Counted from the first letter of the stretch, positions 1 through 6,281 are shown. The stretch is DNA of 9,440 nt from Candidatus Latescibacterota bacterium (GCA_030613045.1 JAUWMS010000057.1:1-9440), one strand, 5' to 3'. Notes: generated from the letters alone by a model not told the origin. A program made the numbers and translations.

Positions 1-263
1 TAGCGGTTGCCAAGGGGACCCTGAAGGGTACGGACGCGACGGCCAAGGCGGATGCGATTTCGATAGCACTTTACACGATCAATCTCAAGGGCGCTGCGGA
101 GCTGACTACCGGTATGGGGACATTTTCGGGCGCATCGCTCAAGTTGTCCTTCACCGCAGAGGGCAAGCTGGACAGCTTTGTCTCGGAGCAAAGCAAAGGC
201 TCGATAGAGGGGGCAGCGCCTGCTGCGTCGCCTGCAGAAAAGCCCGCACCGAAGAAGAAGTAG
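1..263 (+). CDS. 3' end of unidentified protein (partial, 5' end outside window)
   Basis: The frame read from position 3 is open from the window edge to a TAG at 261-263, giving about 86 residues of a C-terminus. It begins AVAKGTLKGTDATAKADAIS and has alternating polar and small residues (for example GTFSGASLKLSFTAEGKLDSF), which suggests beta-strand structure. It ends in a low-complexity Ala/Pro/Lys tail (APAASPAEKPAPKKK). I do not recognise the family. It is not ribosomal protein S5 or L30, which usually precede L15. There is no obvious membrane segment or cysteine. The coding call rests on the open frame, the plausible composition and the same direction as the operon; the frame being open for only 86 codons leaves some doubt. 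Confidence 0.55.
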   Translation, partial: AVAKGTLKGTDATAKADAISIALYTINLKGAAELTTGMGTFSGASLKLSFTAEGKLDSFVSEQSKGSIEGAAPAASPAEKPAPKKK

Positions 264-580
264 GACTTCTCCGAAAAGGAAGGAGCGAGCGCGATACGGG
301 CGAAGACAGGAACTCTCTGAGTAAGAGTGCAAGTTAGTACCCTCAGGGGCGTTTTGATGTTCCCTGTGTCGGAGTTTTTCATCTGAATCAATTTGGGGAA
401 GAGGTAGCTGAAGAAGTAACTAAGGTTCCTTTTTTTACACTTGGCTTCGGGGAATATAGGGTTTTCCAGCTTCGTGATTGGTTGCAAGAGAACCGGTCAG
501 GATCATCTTTTGTGGGATTCCGTCGAGTCTATTTTGACGGATAGATTTCGCGCAAATTCGGCGCGCGGCATGGAGGGACG
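264..580. other. Non-coding gap before rplO (317 nt)
   Basis: No convincing gene is seen here on either strand. I looked for the conserved short L30 protein and S5 that normally lie upstream of L15 and found neither. A weak imperfect stem (315-321 with 342-348, 7 bp including one G-U, 20-nt loop) is followed only by GTTTTG, so it is a poor terminator candidate for the upstream gene. A small GC-only hairpin, CGCGC (549-553) with GCGCG (561-565), sits just before the rplO Shine-Dalgarno sequence. A promoter for the ribosomal cluster would be expected somewhere here, but I see no pair of -35 and -10 boxes with good spacing. Confidence 0.5.
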
Positions 581-1033
581 ATGAAATTAGGGGCATTGCA
601 GCCCGCACCAGGGGCACGGAAGAAAACAAAACGCGTTGGAAGGGGAACGGGATCTGGACACGACGGTACAAGCTGTCGGGGACATAAAGGGCAGAATTCT
701 CGATCCGGAGCCAAACACAGGGCCTTTTTCGAGGGAGGGCAGACCCCTCTCCAGAGAAGGTTGCCTAAGCGGGGATTCAACAACGCGCGTTTCAAGTTGG
801 TTTATCAGGTGGTCAACGTGGGCGCCCTTTCAGAGAGAGCATTGGAAGGGGAGGTGGGTCCGGATAGTTTCAAGACCGTTGGATTGATTGGAACGAAAAG
901 TGTGCCGGTAAAAATTTTGGGATCAGGAGAACTCACCCGGCCGCTGACTGTGAAGGCACACGCATTCAGCTCCTCGGCGGTTGCGAAGATCGAGGGAGCC
1001 GGTGGAAAGGTCGAGGTGATCGGACGTGCTTAA
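581..1033 (+). CDS. rplO: 50S ribosomal protein L15
   Basis: This 150-residue protein is L15, a late-assembling large-subunit protein that binds 23S rRNA. The N-terminal third is the typical glycine/basic extension: [20 protein letters not shown], then GRGTGSGH around residues 20-27 and RGHKGQ around 33-38. The conserved [17 protein letters not shown] follows at about residues 50-66, and the globular C-terminal domain ends [10 protein letters not shown]. Length is normal for the family. The ATG at 581 follows GGAGG (572-576). The stop overlaps the start of secY by 8 nt, so the two are probably translationally coupled. It is the first gene of the cluster here: the usual upstream partners rpsE and rpmD are missing from the adjacent sequence. 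Confidence 0.97.
   Translation: MKLGALQPAPGARKKTKRVGRGTGSGHDGTSCRGHKGQNSRSGAKHRAFFEGGQTPLQRRLPKRGFNNARFKLVYQVVNVGALSERALEGEVGPDSFKTVGLIGTKSVPVKILGSGELTRPLTVKAHAFSSSAVAKIEGAGGKVEVIGRA
1013..1020 (+). promoter_or_regulatory. Shine-Dalgarno of secY inside rplO
   Basis: GAGGTGAT lies within the last codons of rplO, 5 nt before the GTG at 1026. It is strongly complementary to the 16S rRNA 3' end, and it decides the GTG start of secY, for which no ATG is nearby. Confidence 0.75.
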
Positions 1034-2366
1034 GAGTTTTCAGAGTATCGTAAAAATACCCGAACTCAGGCGAAAGCTTCTGTTTACACTTGCGATCTTG
1101 GCGGTCTATCGGGTCGGGGGCCATGTGCCCACTCCTGGGATTGATTCGCAGGCTCTGGGGGAATATTTCGCCAGCGCTCAGAATACGCTTTTCGGCTTAT
1201 ATGATATGTTCGTGGGCGGCGCGTTCCAGAAAGCGACGATCTTTGCTTTGGGGATTATGCCGTATATCAGCGCCTCGATCATTTTTCAGCTTTTGGGATC
1301 GGTGATTCCTTATTTTCAGAAGCTGCAGAAGGAAGGGGAGGAAGGCCGGAAGAAGATTACTCAGTACACCCGGTACGCCACGGTGCTGTTAGCGGCCATG
1401 CAATCTTACGGGGTGAGCGTCTTTTTGGAGAATCTTCCCTCTCCTTCTGGGATTCCCGTGGTGCCCGGTCCCGGATGGGGATTTCGGCTGCTGACGATGA
1501 TCACGATTACCTCAGGCACAATTTTTATTATGTGGCTGGGGGAACAGATCACCGAACATGGGATCGGAAACGGCATTTCGTTGATCATCTTCGTGGGGAT
1601 CATCGCATGGCTTCCGAATGCCATTATGGTCGAGGTGAAGCAGTTGCTGGCCGGCAATCGGCAGATTATTCCGGAGGTCTTGCTGTTTGTGGTGATGGTC
1701 CTGGTGGTCGCCGCCGTGGTCTTTATTACCCAGGGGCAGCGCAAAATTCCGGTTCAGTACGCCAAGCGGGTGGTGGGACGCAAGGTGTATGGCGGACAGA
1801 GCACGCACATTCCGTTGCGGGTAAATACCGCGGGCGTGATCCCGATCATCTTCGCGCAGGCCATTATGTTTCTTCCCTCCACCATTGCGACTTTTTTCCA
1901 GCAGAGCGAGACGATACAGAATGTGGCCGCTTATTTTTCCTATCAATCGCCGATTTACTGGCTTTTTTATGGTCTGATCATCGTTTTCTTCACGTATTTC
2001 TATACGGCGGTTATTTTCAATCCGGTGGATCTGGCGGACAACATGAAAAAGTACGGCGGGTTCATTCCGGGCATCCGACCGGGGAAACGGACGTCCGATT
2101 ATATTGACAATATTTTGACACGAATCACGCTTCCCGGGGCCATTTTTTTAGCATTTATCGCGGTAATGCCGGCGATGGTGATTCGTTTCTCCGATGCGGC
2201 TTTTGGTATGAGTGTATCTACGGCTTTCTCTCAGTTTTTCGGAGGAACAGGGCTGCTAATTGTGGTTGGGGTGGCGTTGGATACGCTTCAACAGGTGGAG
2301 TCGCATTTGCTTATGCGGCACTATGACGGTTTTCTGAAGAAGGGAAAACTACGGGGACGGCGGTGA
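1026..2366 (+). CDS. secY: Protein translocase subunit SecY
   Basis: SecY, 446 residues, is the pore-forming subunit of the SecYEG translocon in the inner membrane. The sequence shows the alternating hydrophobic segments of the ten-helix fold. The first helix is at about residues 18-36 and is followed by the conserved P-T-P-G-I-D (35-40). The motif [18 protein letters not shown] is at 172-189. A basic cytoplasmic loop (about 236-268, containing [12 protein letters not shown]) follows. [20 protein letters not shown] is at 331-350, and the last helix leads to [13 protein letters not shown] with a basic cytosolic tail. Length is close to the usual 430-450. The GTG start matches the family N-terminus ([16 protein letters not shown]) and has a strong Shine-Dalgarno sequence in rplO. 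The 8-nt overlap with rplO is the standard spc arrangement. Confidence 0.98.
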   Translation: MLKSFQSIVKIPELRRKLLFTLAILAVYRVGGHVPTPGIDSQALGEYFASAQNTLFGLYDMFVGGAFQKATIFALGIMPYISASIIFQLLGSVIPYFQKLQKEGEEGRKKITQYTRYATVLLAAMQSYGVSVFLENLPSPSGIPVVPGPGWGFRLLTMITITSGTIFIMWLGEQITEHGIGNGISLIIFVGIIAWLPNAIMVEVKQLLAGNRQIIPEVLLFVVMVLVVAAVVFITQGQRKIPVQYAKRVVGRKVYGGQSTHIPLRVNTAGVIPIIFAQAIMFLPSTIATFFQQSETIQNVAAYFSYQSPIYWLFYGLIIVFFTYFYTAVIFNPVDLADNMKKYGGFIPGIRPGKRTSDYIDNILTRITLPGAIFLAFIAVMPAMVIRFSDAAFGMSVSTAFSQFFGGTGLLIVVGVALDTLQQVESHLLMRHYDGFLKKGKLRGRR

Positions 2367-2368
2367 CC

Positions 2369-2403
2369 GATTTCGGATTTCGGATGGTGGATTTCGGATT
2401 GAA
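2369..2403 (+). repeat. Heptameric tandem repeat in secY-adk spacer
   Basis: Starting 2 nt after the secY stop, five consecutive 7-nt units all begin with GAT. Three are exactly GATTTCG (2369-2375, 2376-2382, 2390-2396) and two are diverged (GATGGTG at 2383-2389, GATTGAA at 2397-2403). A short inverted repeat, CAATG (2419-2423) with CATTG (2427-2431), follows. The array may be a slippage-prone spacer or part of a dispersed intergenic repeat family; a single copy in this window cannot settle that. Confidence 0.65.
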
Positions 2404-2484
2404 AAACTTTATACTCCGCAATGCGCCATTGAACATTTCGAAAACTGCAAACCGCAATTCTGTATGTTTGTGATGGGAGATTAT

Positions 2485-3150
2485 ATGCACTTAATTTTAC
2501 TGGGTCCTCCCGGGGCCGGAAAAGGTACGCAGGCTCAGAGGGTGGCGGAGCGCTATGATATTCCTCAGATTTCGACCGGAGATATTTTAAGGGGGGCAGT
2601 GAAGGAAGGGACCGCGTTGGGGCGTAAAGCGGTCTCTTTTATGGACGCGGGGCAATTGGTGCCGGACGATCTGATGTTGGATCTGGTCCGGGAACGGCTT
2701 GGTCGCGATGACTGTTCCGAAGGATTTATCTTAGATGGGTTTCCCAGAACCGTGCCCCAGGCCGAAGGATTGGAAAAGGTTTTGACGGATCTGGGGGAAA
2801 GCGTAAATCATGTCCTCTCGATGAAGGTGGATTCCGAACTCTTGGTGAAGCGACTCACGGCCCGACGGGTGTGTCCGGATTGCGGTCGAGGGTACAATCT
2901 ACAGACGCAGCCTCCGAATAAAGAGGGCATTTGTGACGCCTGTGGAGCCTCCTTGATTCAGCGTTCGGACGATGTGGAGAAGACGATCCGGAATCGCCTG
3001 AAGGTGTACGAGAACCAAACCGCTCCTTTAGAGGGTTTTTACAGAGGGAAGGGTTTGCTGCATCTCATAGATGGCGTGGGGACGATCGGCGAGGTTTTCG
3101 AACGTATGGTGGCTGGTCTGGATGCGTTGAATTCGAATGGGGAGCTATGA
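2485..3150 (+). CDS. adk: Adenylate kinase (zinc-LID type)
   Basis: Adenylate kinase interconverts ATP + AMP and 2 ADP in the cytoplasm and is essential for nucleotide balance. The 221-residue protein has the P-loop GPPGAGKGT at residues 7-15, the AMP-site segment ISTGDILR at about 29-36, DGFPRT at 84-89, and a long LID domain. The LID carries four cysteines, C130-x2-C133 and C150-x2-C153, which form a structural zinc site as in Gram-positive and many deep-branching bacteria; E. coli Adk lacks this. I chose the ATG at 2485 over in-frame ATGs at 2464 and 2473 because it gives the family N-terminus (MHLILLGPPG) and follows GGGAG (2475-2479). The stop overlaps the map start (ATGA). Confidence 0.97.
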   Translation: MHLILLGPPGAGKGTQAQRVAERYDIPQISTGDILRGAVKEGTALGRKAVSFMDAGQLVPDDLMLDLVRERLGRDDCSEGFILDGFPRTVPQAEGLEKVLTDLGESVNHVLSMKVDSELLVKRLTARRVCPDCGRGYNLQTQPPNKEGICDACGASLIQRSDDVEKTIRNRLKVYENQTAPLEGFYRGKGLLHLIDGVGTIGEVFERMVAGLDALNSNGEL

Positions 3151-3899
3151 TTGCCATTCGATCGCAAGAGGAGGTGGAACGGATCCGGGCCAGTTCCCAG
3201 ATCGTGGCCGAAGTGCTTATGCGGTCAGAGTCGTTGATGGTTTCGGGGATACGCACCAAAGAGATTGAGCGCGAGGCCGAAGCCCTGGTCCGAGAACGGG
3301 GTGCTTGGTTAGCGTCCAAAGGATTTGAGGGGTATCCTGCCAGCATCTGCGTTTCCATAGACGATGAGGTAGTGCACGGCATTCCGGGAAGGAAAAAGTT
3401 GCAGTCCGGGCAATTGGTCAGCGTAGATGTAGTCGTGGGGAAAAACGGCTATTTCGGAGACGCCGCGAGGACCTTTCGGGTCGGGTCGGTCTCGGAGGAA
3501 AAGGAGCGGTTGGCCCGGGAGACCGAGGCAGCGCTGTGGAAGGGGATTGAGCAGGCTGTCCCGGGTAATCGAATCGGGGATATTTCACACGCCATTCAGG
3601 TTTACATAGAGGCGCAAGGCTATTCGGTCGTGCGTGATTTGGTGGGACACGGCATCGGAAGGAAACCGCACGAGGATCCTCCGGTTCCCAATTTCGGACG
3701 CGCTCATACCGGGCCTCGTTTGAAGGCTGGGATGGTGCTGGCGATTGAGCCGATGGTCAATGCCGGTGGATATGAGGTAAGGGCAAAGCGCGACGGTTGG
3801 ACGATCGTCACCAAGGATGGTTCTTCTTCCGCCCATTTCGAGCACACCGTTGCCGTGACGCAAGACGGGCCGGAGGTGTTGAGCCTTCTCCCGGAATGA
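3147..3899 (+). CDS. map: Methionine aminopeptidase, type I
   Basis: MetAP removes the initiator methionine from nascent proteins at the ribosome. The 250-residue pita-bread protein begins with the catalytic domain directly and has no N-terminal zinc finger, so it is the short bacterial (type Ia) form. The five metal ligands expected from the E. coli enzyme are visible at D94, D105, H168, E201 and E232. The substrate-site histidines H77 (in VVHGIP) and H175 (in KPHEDP) are also present, with the signature GHGIG at 167-171 and IEPMVN at 200-205. The ATG at 3147 overlaps the adk stop by 4 nt, and GGGGAG lies just upstream, consistent with coupling. The adk-map-infA run between secY and rpmJ is common in bacteria outside Proteobacteria. 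Confidence 0.97.
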   Translation: MIAIRSQEEVERIRASSQIVAEVLMRSESLMVSGIRTKEIEREAEALVRERGAWLASKGFEGYPASICVSIDDEVVHGIPGRKKLQSGQLVSVDVVVGKNGYFGDAARTFRVGSVSEEKERLARETEAALWKGIEQAVPGNRIGDISHAIQVYIEAQGYSVVRDLVGHGIGRKPHEDPPVPNFGRAHTGPRLKAGMVLAIEPMVNAGGYEVRAKRDGWTIVTKDGSSSAHFEHTVAVTQDGPEVLSLLPE

Positions 3900-3927
3900 G
3901 CGTGGCGCAATCCGTTCAGAGGAATCC

Positions 3928-3983
3928 ATCGCGGAATTCAGGAGAACATTTTTCTCCCGCGATTCATCGCGGATATGAGAAAA
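3928..3983 (+). promoter_or_regulatory. Strong hairpin with alternative partner upstream of infA
   Basis: TTTTCTC-CCGCGA (3950-3962) pairs with TCGCGG (3967-3972) and GAGAAAA (3977-3983). This gives 13 bp around a TTCA tetraloop with one 4-nt bulge (ATAT). An upstream copy of the motif, ATCGCG (3928-3933), with GGAG (3941-3944), can instead pair with CTCC-CGCGAT (3954-3963). The two structures are mutually exclusive. There is no T-run after either, so this is not an intrinsic terminator. It is more likely an RNA element affecting infA expression or a processing site. The pairing is seen directly; the role is inferred. Confidence 0.5.
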
Positions 3984-4016
3984 CGGCATCTCCGTAATGT
4001 GGAAGCGGGGTATGGT

Positions 4017-4235
4017 TTGGCGAAAGAGAAACCCATTCAGGTCGAGGGGAAAGTGGTGGAAGCGTTGCCCAATGCCACCTTCAGGGTGGAATTGGAAAAT
4101 GGACACCGGATTCTGGCCCATATATCGGGGAAGATGCGGCTGCATTATATTCGCATACTTCCCGGGGATCGGGTGGCTGTAGAGCTTTCACCGTACGATT
4201 TGACCAGGGGTAGAATTACCTACCGGTATAAATAA
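4017..4235 (+). CDS. infA: Translation initiation factor IF-1
   Basis: IF-1 binds the ribosomal A site during initiation. Starting from the TTG at 4017 the product is 72 residues, exactly the family length. It begins (M)[19 protein letters not shown] and continues with [20 protein letters not shown] and [18 protein letters not shown], ending [10 protein letters not shown]. It is a single S1/OB-fold domain. An in-frame ATG at 3975 would add 14 residues with no family counterpart and lies inside the hairpin described upstream, so TTG is preferred. The Shine-Dalgarno sequence is weak: GGAAG (4001-4005) or GGGG (4007-4010). A poor start and poor ribosome site behind a strong hairpin suggest post-transcriptional control. 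Confidence 0.95.
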   Translation: MAKEKPIQVEGKVVEALPNATFRVELENGHRILAHISGKMRLHYIRILPGDRVAVELSPYDLTRGRITYRYK

Positions 4236-4387
4236 TTCCCGGTTGCTTCTTATGGAGCAGGGATATCGTTTCGAGGAGCATGAGCACCGAAGCGCGTAGT
4301 TGAGGACTATGAAACGGAAGAGGAAAGGACACCTTGTCCGTTTTGTAGGGTACGCGTTTCGGTATGGCATTTCAACAGGAGATGGGG

Positions 4388-4501
4388 ATGAAAGTACAGT
4401 CATCGGTCAAAAAACGCTGCTCAGACTGCAGGATCGTTCGCAGGAAAGGAGTGGTTCGGGTCATTTGTCGCGTTCCAAAGCATAAACAACGTCAAGGTTG
4501 A
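4388..4501 (+). CDS. rpmJ: 50S ribosomal protein L36 (zinc-ribbon form)
   Basis: This small gene encodes 37 residues beginning [14 protein letters not shown] and ending [11 protein letters not shown], matching bacterial L36, a basic large-subunit protein buried in 23S rRNA. The zinc ligands of the C+ form are all present: C11, C14, C27 and H32. The ATG at 4388 follows AGGAGAT (4377-4383). It lies between infA and rpsM as in most bacteria. Its TGA stop (4499-4501) abuts, and by one base overlaps, the left arm of the structured spacer before rpsM. A longer overlapping frame covering 4300-4485 is a shadow. Confidence 0.96.
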   Translation: MKVQSSVKKRCSDCRIVRRKGVVRVICRVPKHKQRQG

Positions 4502-4587
4502 AAGGCAATAGAGGAACAGGGGGATTGGGGAGAGAGATCCCGCCTGTATCTCTGTTCTTGGTAGTGAGTTGCCTTTTGGCAAGGAGG
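4501..4587 (+). promoter_or_regulatory. Candidate structured leader of rpsM with alternative pairings
   Basis: The 94-nt rpmJ-rpsM spacer is rich in complementary segments. A hairpin pairs 4516-4525 with 4537-4547 (10 bp, one bulged G at 4542, 11-nt loop). AAAGGCAA (4501-4508) is fully complementary to TTGCCTTT (4569-4576), a long-range helix that would enclose that hairpin. The same TTGCC (4569-4573) also pairs locally with GGCAA (4578-4582) across a TTTT loop, and that arm runs into the rpsM Shine-Dalgarno AAGGAGG (4581-4587). In E. coli, ribosomal protein S4 (also encoded in this cluster) represses the alpha operon through a leader pseudoknot at rpsM. An analogous role here is inference. 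Confidence 0.5.
4581..4587 (+). promoter_or_regulatory. Shine-Dalgarno that fixes the TTG start of rpsM
   Basis: AAGGAGG lies 8 nt before the TTG at 4596. An upstream in-frame TTG at 4569 lies before this site and would add nine residues that S13 proteins lack, so 4596 is the start. Confidence 0.8.
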
Positions 4588-4595
4588 ATACTCGT

Positions 4596-4967
4596 TTGGC
4601 TAGGATAGCTGGAGTCGATCTGCCGAGGGAAAAGCGCGTAGAAATCGCCCTAACGTATATTTACGGCATCGGGCGGTCCTCGGCGAAAAAGATTTCGGAG
4701 AAGGCGCATATTTCACCGGATACCCGCGTCAATCAACTTACCGAGCAGGAAATTGCGTTGCTGCGTTCGGAGATTGAGGGGCAATATCGGGTGGAGGGGA
4801 GTCTGCGCAGCGAGGTGGCGATGAACCTCAAACGTTTGATGGACATTGGTTCCTATCGAGGGCTTCGGCATCGCAGAGGATTGCCTGTACGAGGGCAGCG
4901 GACCCGGACGAACGCGCGCACCCGAAAGGGGCCGAAGAAGATCGTGGGGCGGAGGAAAGAAACATAA
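4596..4967 (+). CDS. rpsM: 30S ribosomal protein S13
   Basis: S13 sits in the head of the small subunit, contacts the P-site tRNA and forms inter-subunit bridges. From the TTG at 4596 the product is 123 residues with the canonical N-terminus [10 protein letters not shown]. The helix-two-turn-helix region [13 protein letters not shown] lies at 21-33. The signature from [17 protein letters not shown] (85-101) leads to [14 protein letters not shown] in the basic tail that reaches the tRNA sites. Length is normal. It opens the alpha-operon part of the cluster (rpsM-rpsK-rpsD-rpoA-rplQ). Confidence 0.97.
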   Translation: MARIAGVDLPREKRVEIALTYIYGIGRSSAKKISEKAHISPDTRVNQLTEQEIALLRSEIEGQYRVEGSLRSEVAMNLKRLMDIGSYRGLRHRRGLPVRGQRTRTNARTRKGPKKIVGRRKET

Positions 4968-5015
4968 CGTTTCGGGTCGGTAAAGATAAAGGTAAAGAGG
5001 CTTCTACCTGTTTGC

Positions 5016-5023
5016 AGAGGAGG
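5016..5023 (+). promoter_or_regulatory. Shine-Dalgarno that fixes the TTG start of rpsK
   Basis: AGAGGAGG ends 7 nt before the TTG at 5031, a near-perfect match to the 16S 3' end, and supports a TTG start for S11. Confidence 0.8.
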
Positions 5024-5030
5024 AAATCGT

Positions 5031-5426
5031 TTGCCACCACGTACCGGAAGTCGAAAAGGGAAAAGGCGGGACGAGAAGGTAAATCCCGTAGGCGTAGCTC
5101 ACATTAAGGCGACGTTCAACAATACCATTATCAGCTTGACCGATCGAGAGGGGAATGTGATCTCGTGGGCCACCGCAGGCGGACAGGGGTTTAAGGGGTC
5201 GAGGAAAAGCACGCCATTCGCCGCACAGAAGGCCGCCGAGGCTTCGGCAAAGGAGGCGATGAATCGGGGATTGCGTAAGGTGGAGGTCTGGGTGAAAGGG
5301 CCGGGGGTGGGTCGGGAGGCTGCCGTGCGCTCGTTGCAGGCGGCCGGGCTTGATATTACAGCCATTCGGGACGTAACGCCCATTCCTCATAATGGTTGTC
5401 GTCCGCCGAAGAGAAGAAGAGTATAA
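5031..5426 (+). CDS. rpsK: 30S ribosomal protein S11
   Basis: S11 is a platform protein of the small subunit that helps shape the site where mRNA and the Shine-Dalgarno helix pass. The 131-residue product has a basic N-terminal tail ([15 protein letters not shown]), then [67 protein letters not shown], and the C-terminal signature [20 protein letters not shown]. All are diagnostic for bacterial S11, and length is normal. It starts with TTG and has the strongest Shine-Dalgarno sequence in the window. The 63-nt spacer after rpsM holds only a small 5-bp stem (4990-4994 with 5005-5009). Confidence 0.97.
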   Translation: MPPRTGSRKGKRRDEKVNPVGVAHIKATFNNTIISLTDREGNVISWATAGGQGFKGSRKSTPFAAQKAAEASAKEAMNRGLRKVEVWVKGPGVGREAAVRSLQAAGLDITAIRDVTPIPHNGCRPPKRRRV

Positions 5427-5448
5427 AATCTGCAGAGAGGCAAAGAGG

Positions 5449-5474
5449 AGAGGGGCTGTAGAGTATTCCCCTCT
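5449..5474 (+). promoter_or_regulatory. GC-rich hairpin upstream of rpsD
   Basis: AGAGGGG (5449-5455) pairs perfectly with CCCCTCT (5468-5474) around a 12-nt loop, 33 nt before the rpsD start. No T-run follows directly, so it is not a clear terminator. The CCCC arm could alternatively pair with the unusual GGGGG ribosome site of rpsD (5496-5500), which would give a simple on/off arrangement. That role is inference. Confidence 0.4.
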
Positions 5475-5495
5475 GTTCCCATGCAACGGTTTATT

Positions 5496-5500
5496 GGGGG
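5496..5500 (+). promoter_or_regulatory. Unusual GGGGG ribosome-binding site of rpsD
   Basis: The only purine block close to the rpsD ATG (5508) is GGGGG followed by a run of seven T. It needs a G-U pair with the anti-Shine-Dalgarno, so it differs from the strong AGGAGG-type sites of rpsM and rpsK. It selects ATG 5508 over the in-frame ATG at 5481. Confidence 0.55.
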
Positions 5501-5507
5501 TTTTTTT

Positions 5508-6137
5508 ATGGCGAGATATACAGAGGCAAGTTGCAGATTATGCCGTCGTGAGGGGGCAAAGCTTTTTTTGAAAGGAGAACGCTGCCTTACACCGAAGTGT
5601 GCATTCGAACGGCGGGGCTATATTCCGGGCCAGCACGGACAGAGTATGCGGAGAAAGTTTTCGGACTATGGGGTGCAGCTCAGAGAGAAGCAGAAGACGA
5701 AACGGATCTATGGCGTATTAGAGAAGCCATTCCGGCAGGCGTTTGACAGGGCCGTGCGTCAGAAGGGAATCGCCGGAGAAAATTTGCTTCGTCTGTTGGA
5801 GTCTCGATTGGATAACATCGTGTACCGATTGGGATTCGCCCCTTCTCGAAAGGTCGCTCGGCAGTTGGTCCGACATGGACATTTTGTGGTGAACGAACGG
5901 AAGGTGGATATCCCCTCGTATCTGGTGAAGCCGGGCGACGTGGTCCGGGTGCGCGACAAAAGTCAAAGATTGGAGGTGATCCATGCTTCGTTGAGAGGGG
6001 TCGGGAAAGGAAGGGAATTGCCATGGCTGACGTTGGATAAGACGACGTTGAGTGGATCTATGGTGGAACTTCCGAAACGGGAGGATATCCCGATCCCGGT
6101 ACAGGAACAATTGATCGTAGAGCTATACTCCAAGTGA
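5508..6137 (+). CDS. rpsD: 30S ribosomal protein S4 (zinc-binding form)
   Basis: S4 nucleates assembly of the 16S 5' domain and in many bacteria represses its own operon. The 209-residue protein begins [16 protein letters not shown] and has the four-cysteine N-terminal zinc site C9, C12, C26 and C31 (the C+ form). The motifs [11 protein letters not shown] and [14 protein letters not shown] follow. The S4 RNA-binding fold [20 protein letters not shown] is at about 100-119, with [13 protein letters not shown] and the C-terminus [14 protein letters not shown]. Length is typical (about 200-210). The in-frame ATG at 5481 would add nine residues (MQRFIGGFF) absent from the family. It lies between rpsK and rpoA, as in E. 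coli. Confidence 0.97.
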   Translation: MARYTEASCRLCRREGAKLFLKGERCLTPKCAFERRGYIPGQHGQSMRRKFSDYGVQLREKQKTKRIYGVLEKPFRQAFDRAVRQKGIAGENLLRLLESRLDNIVYRLGFAPSRKVARQLVRHGHFVVNERKVDIPSYLVKPGDVVRVRDKSQRLEVIHASLRGVGKGRELPWLTLDKTTLSGSMVELPKREDIPIPVQEQLIVELYSK

Positions 6138-6191
6138 GGGGTGGCGCTGTAAGAGAGGCCTTGCCCTGAAGGTTTCGTGCCCGAAGGGTCT

Positions 6192-6281
6192 GAGGGAAGC
6201 TATGGGGGACTGTGTGGCCCCATGGGCAGGAAAGAATGATTCCCTCGCCTCGATCCGTCCTGAATTTATAGAGAGGGATCG
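6192..6281 (+). promoter_or_regulatory. Candidate Shine-Dalgarno switch in the rpoA leader
   Basis: In the 149-nt rpsD-rpoA spacer, TTCCCTC (6240-6246) can pair with GAGGGAA upstream (6192-6198), enclosing a second hairpin of ATGGGG (6202-6207) with CCCCAT (6218-6223). It can also pair with GAGGGATC downstream (6273-6280; 8 bp with one bulged T when 6238-6239 are included). The downstream partner contains the probable rpoA ribosome site. CGATCC (6251-6256) also matches GGATCG (6276-6281). These are mutually exclusive pairings that would hide or expose the ribosome site. The complementarities are seen directly; regulation is inferred. Confidence 0.45.

Noticed and set aside
315..348. Terminator-like stem after the left gene
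   Set aside because: The stem is only 7 bp with a 20-nt loop and a G-U pair, and no real T-run follows.
344..390. Nine-codon frame starting at the ATG at 358 after a G-rich block, as a leader peptide
   Set aside because: It is too short to judge, and no regulatory hairpin or terminator follows to support attenuation.
71..487. Minus-strand frame of 138 residues across the left gene end and the gap
   Set aside because: It overlaps the more plausible + strand gene end, shows no known motif and has low-complexity composition, so it is treated as a shadow.
1406..1946. Long minus-strand frames inside secY
   Set aside because: They are antisense shadows of a strongly conserved gene and show no protein-like motifs.
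2399..2415. Possible promoter (TTGAAA and TATACT) before adk
   Set aside because: The two boxes are only about 5 nt apart, and no good -35 box lies at the right distance from TATACT.
3975..4016. Longer N-terminus for IF-1 from the ATG at 3975
   Set aside because: It adds 14 residues not found in IF-1, while the TTG at 4017 gives the exact 72-residue protein.
4300..4485. Basic 61-residue frame (from MRTMKRKRKG) before and over rpmJ
   Set aside because: It overlaps rpmJ in another frame, has no good ribosome site and matches no family; the rpmJ zinc ligands identify the real gene here.
5481..5507. Longer N-terminus for S4 from the ATG at 5481
   Set aside because: The extra nine residues are absent from S4 proteins, and the ATG at 5508 gives the standard MARY start.
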